DNA of 6,021 nt from Candidatus Thalassarchaeaceae archaeon (GTDB taxonomy: Archaea > Thermoplasmatota > Poseidoniia > Poseidoniales > Thalassarchaeaceae), in contig JASLKO010000058.1 in the NCBI GenBank assembly GCA_030747475.1, forward strand, positions 1 to 6,021, given 5' to 3'. Positions 5,371 through 6,021 of the stretch are shown in pieces (within the stretch, counting starts at the first letter, position 1; each line of letters starts with the position of its first letter). Both the position numbers and the translations under genes were made by a program. The notes under the pieces were generated by a model that was not told the DNA's origin, made no database searches, and saw only the letters and a list, made by a program, of their open reading frames with translations.

Positions 5371-6021
5371 CTAATTCCAGAGGATTGGGGTCTCATCGGT
5401 TCGTAGATCTTGTCGGACAGCAGAATCATTCAGATTCGTTGGGGCACCCCAAAGCAATTGCAACCTCCCGAGGGTTGCAATCATACTTCCATTGTCAATA
5501 CAAAGAGATTTGACGGGGACATGAGATGTCCCCTCTCTTGATTCAGTCATAATGTGGCACATATTGCGCAATCGTTCGTTGCAAGCAACGCCACCCCCCA
5601 GCAATAATTCTTGCTTTCCAGCATGTGCCATCGCACGCTCAGCGACCTCAACACAGGCCGCAAAGGCATGTTCTTGTAAAGACCAACAAACAGCCGCAAG
5701 AGGAACACCCTTCTTGACTAGATTCAGAGCCGCATTCAGCAAACCTGAGAAGGCCAAATCCATTCCTTGTACGGCATATGGTAATTCCAAACCATTCAGA
5801 CTAGCATTGGGGTTTTCAGCCAACCATTCCTGTGCCAATTGTTCGACTTTAGGACCACCGGGAAATGGGATACCTTGTTCCCTAGCAAATTTATCGAGCA
5901 TGTTGCCGATGCCGATATCAAGAGTTTCACCAAGTACGCGATAGCGACCATCTAATCTTGCAATGACTTGTGTATTCCCTCCACTCGCGTACAACAAAAC
6001 CGGGTCATCACAACCACATCT
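5371..6021 (-). CDS. kae1: Kae1/TsaD, KEOPS tRNA t6A37 threonylcarbamoyltransferase subunit, 5' end cut by window
   Basis: Catalytic subunit of the KEOPS complex, which transfers threonylcarbamoyl from its adenylate to A37 of ANN-decoding tRNAs. The open frame runs off the window edge and holds 216 residues plus TAG. Numbered from the edge, it starts DDPVLLYASGGNTQVIARLDG (5-25), then GETLDIGIGN (31-40), GMDLAFSGLLNAA (86-98), ELLLGGGVACNERLR (138-152) and CIDNGSMIATLG (174-185). Tyr11 and Asp176 correspond to the Fe-binding Tyr127 and Asp285 of Pyrococcus abyssi Kae1. The two His ligands lie in the missing N-terminal part, about 115 residues. GETLDI and the C-terminal RTDETPILW are typical of archaeal Kae1 rather than bacterial TsaD. 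The protein stops at the normal Kae1 end, so it is not fused to the Bud32 kinase as in several euryarchaea. The apparent TTG start near 5997 is only an in-frame codon inside the conserved region, not a real start. Confidence 0.96.
   Translation of the reverse strand, partial: RCGCDDPVLLYASGGNTQVIARLDGRYRVLGETLDIGIGNMLDKFAREQGIPFPGGPKVEQLAQEWLAENPNASLNGLELPYAVQGMDLAFSGLLNAALNLVKKGVPLAAVCWSLQEHAFAACVEVAERAMAHAGKQELLLGGGVACNERLRNMCHIMTESREGTSHVPVKSLCIDNGSMIATLGRLQLLWGAPTNLNDSAVRQDLRTDETPILWN

Noticed and set aside
5552..5944. Plus-strand frame of 130 residues opposite kae1
   Set aside because: It is fully covered by conserved Kae1 motifs on the minus strand and has no support of its own.
1..6021. 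CRISPR array, tRNA, insertion sequence or phage genes
   Set aside because: Neither strand shows spaced direct repeats, transposase or integrase motifs or tRNA-like segments, and there is almost no non-coding space to hold them.

Overview
This 6 kb window is almost wholly coding, and every real gene reads on the minus strand. It looks archaeal. It carries Kae1, the archaeal/eukaryotic form of the TsaD family, a methylmalonyl-CoA mutase catalytic subunit with no fused B12 domain, and Shine-Dalgarno sites of the GAGGTGA type close to the starts. Base composition is mid-range and the gene set (fatty-acid/propionyl-CoA metabolism plus a Lys/Arg-rich orphan) would suit a marine euryarchaeon such as Marine Group II (Poseidoniales). 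That placement is inference, because no rRNA or other phylogenetic marker with a firm signal is present.

In the direction of transcription (high to low coordinates): (i) the C-terminal two thirds of Kae1, the catalytic subunit of KEOPS for tRNA t6A37, cut by the window edge; (ii) an unrecognised basic protein with a long disordered Lys/Pro/Ser-rich part and a small C-terminal domain; (iii) a SlyD-type FKBP prolyl isomerase with a His- and Cys-rich tail; (iv) methylmalonyl-CoA mutase catalytic subunit; (v) methylmalonyl-CoA epimerase; (vi) a NatA-like ABC ATPase; (vii) its NatB-like ABC-2 permease, cut by the other edge. Intergenic gaps are 5, 4, about 59, 9 and 16 bases, followed by an 8-base overlap, so the layout is operon-like. 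The only gap with room for signals is between slyD and the mutase, and it holds an inverted repeat. No stretch over 300 bases lacks a gene.

The mutase and epimerase form a functional pair converting (S)-methylmalonyl-CoA through the (R)-epimer to succinyl-CoA, feeding propionate, odd-chain fatty acid and branched amino acid carbon into the TCA cycle. The two ABC genes form a separate exporter pair. Kae1, the basic orphan and SlyD are a translation/protein-folding group. Co-transcription across these groups is probably housekeeping packing rather than one pathway.

Most of the window is ordinary. The points most worth a second look are the epimerase, where the His-His pair normally carrying a metal ligand reads Gln-Gln; the unrecognised basic protein with a duplicated EPSNPFK motif; the mutase start, where the Shine-Dalgarno site favours a TTG two codons into the longest frame; and the metal-binding SlyD tail beside a cobalamin enzyme.
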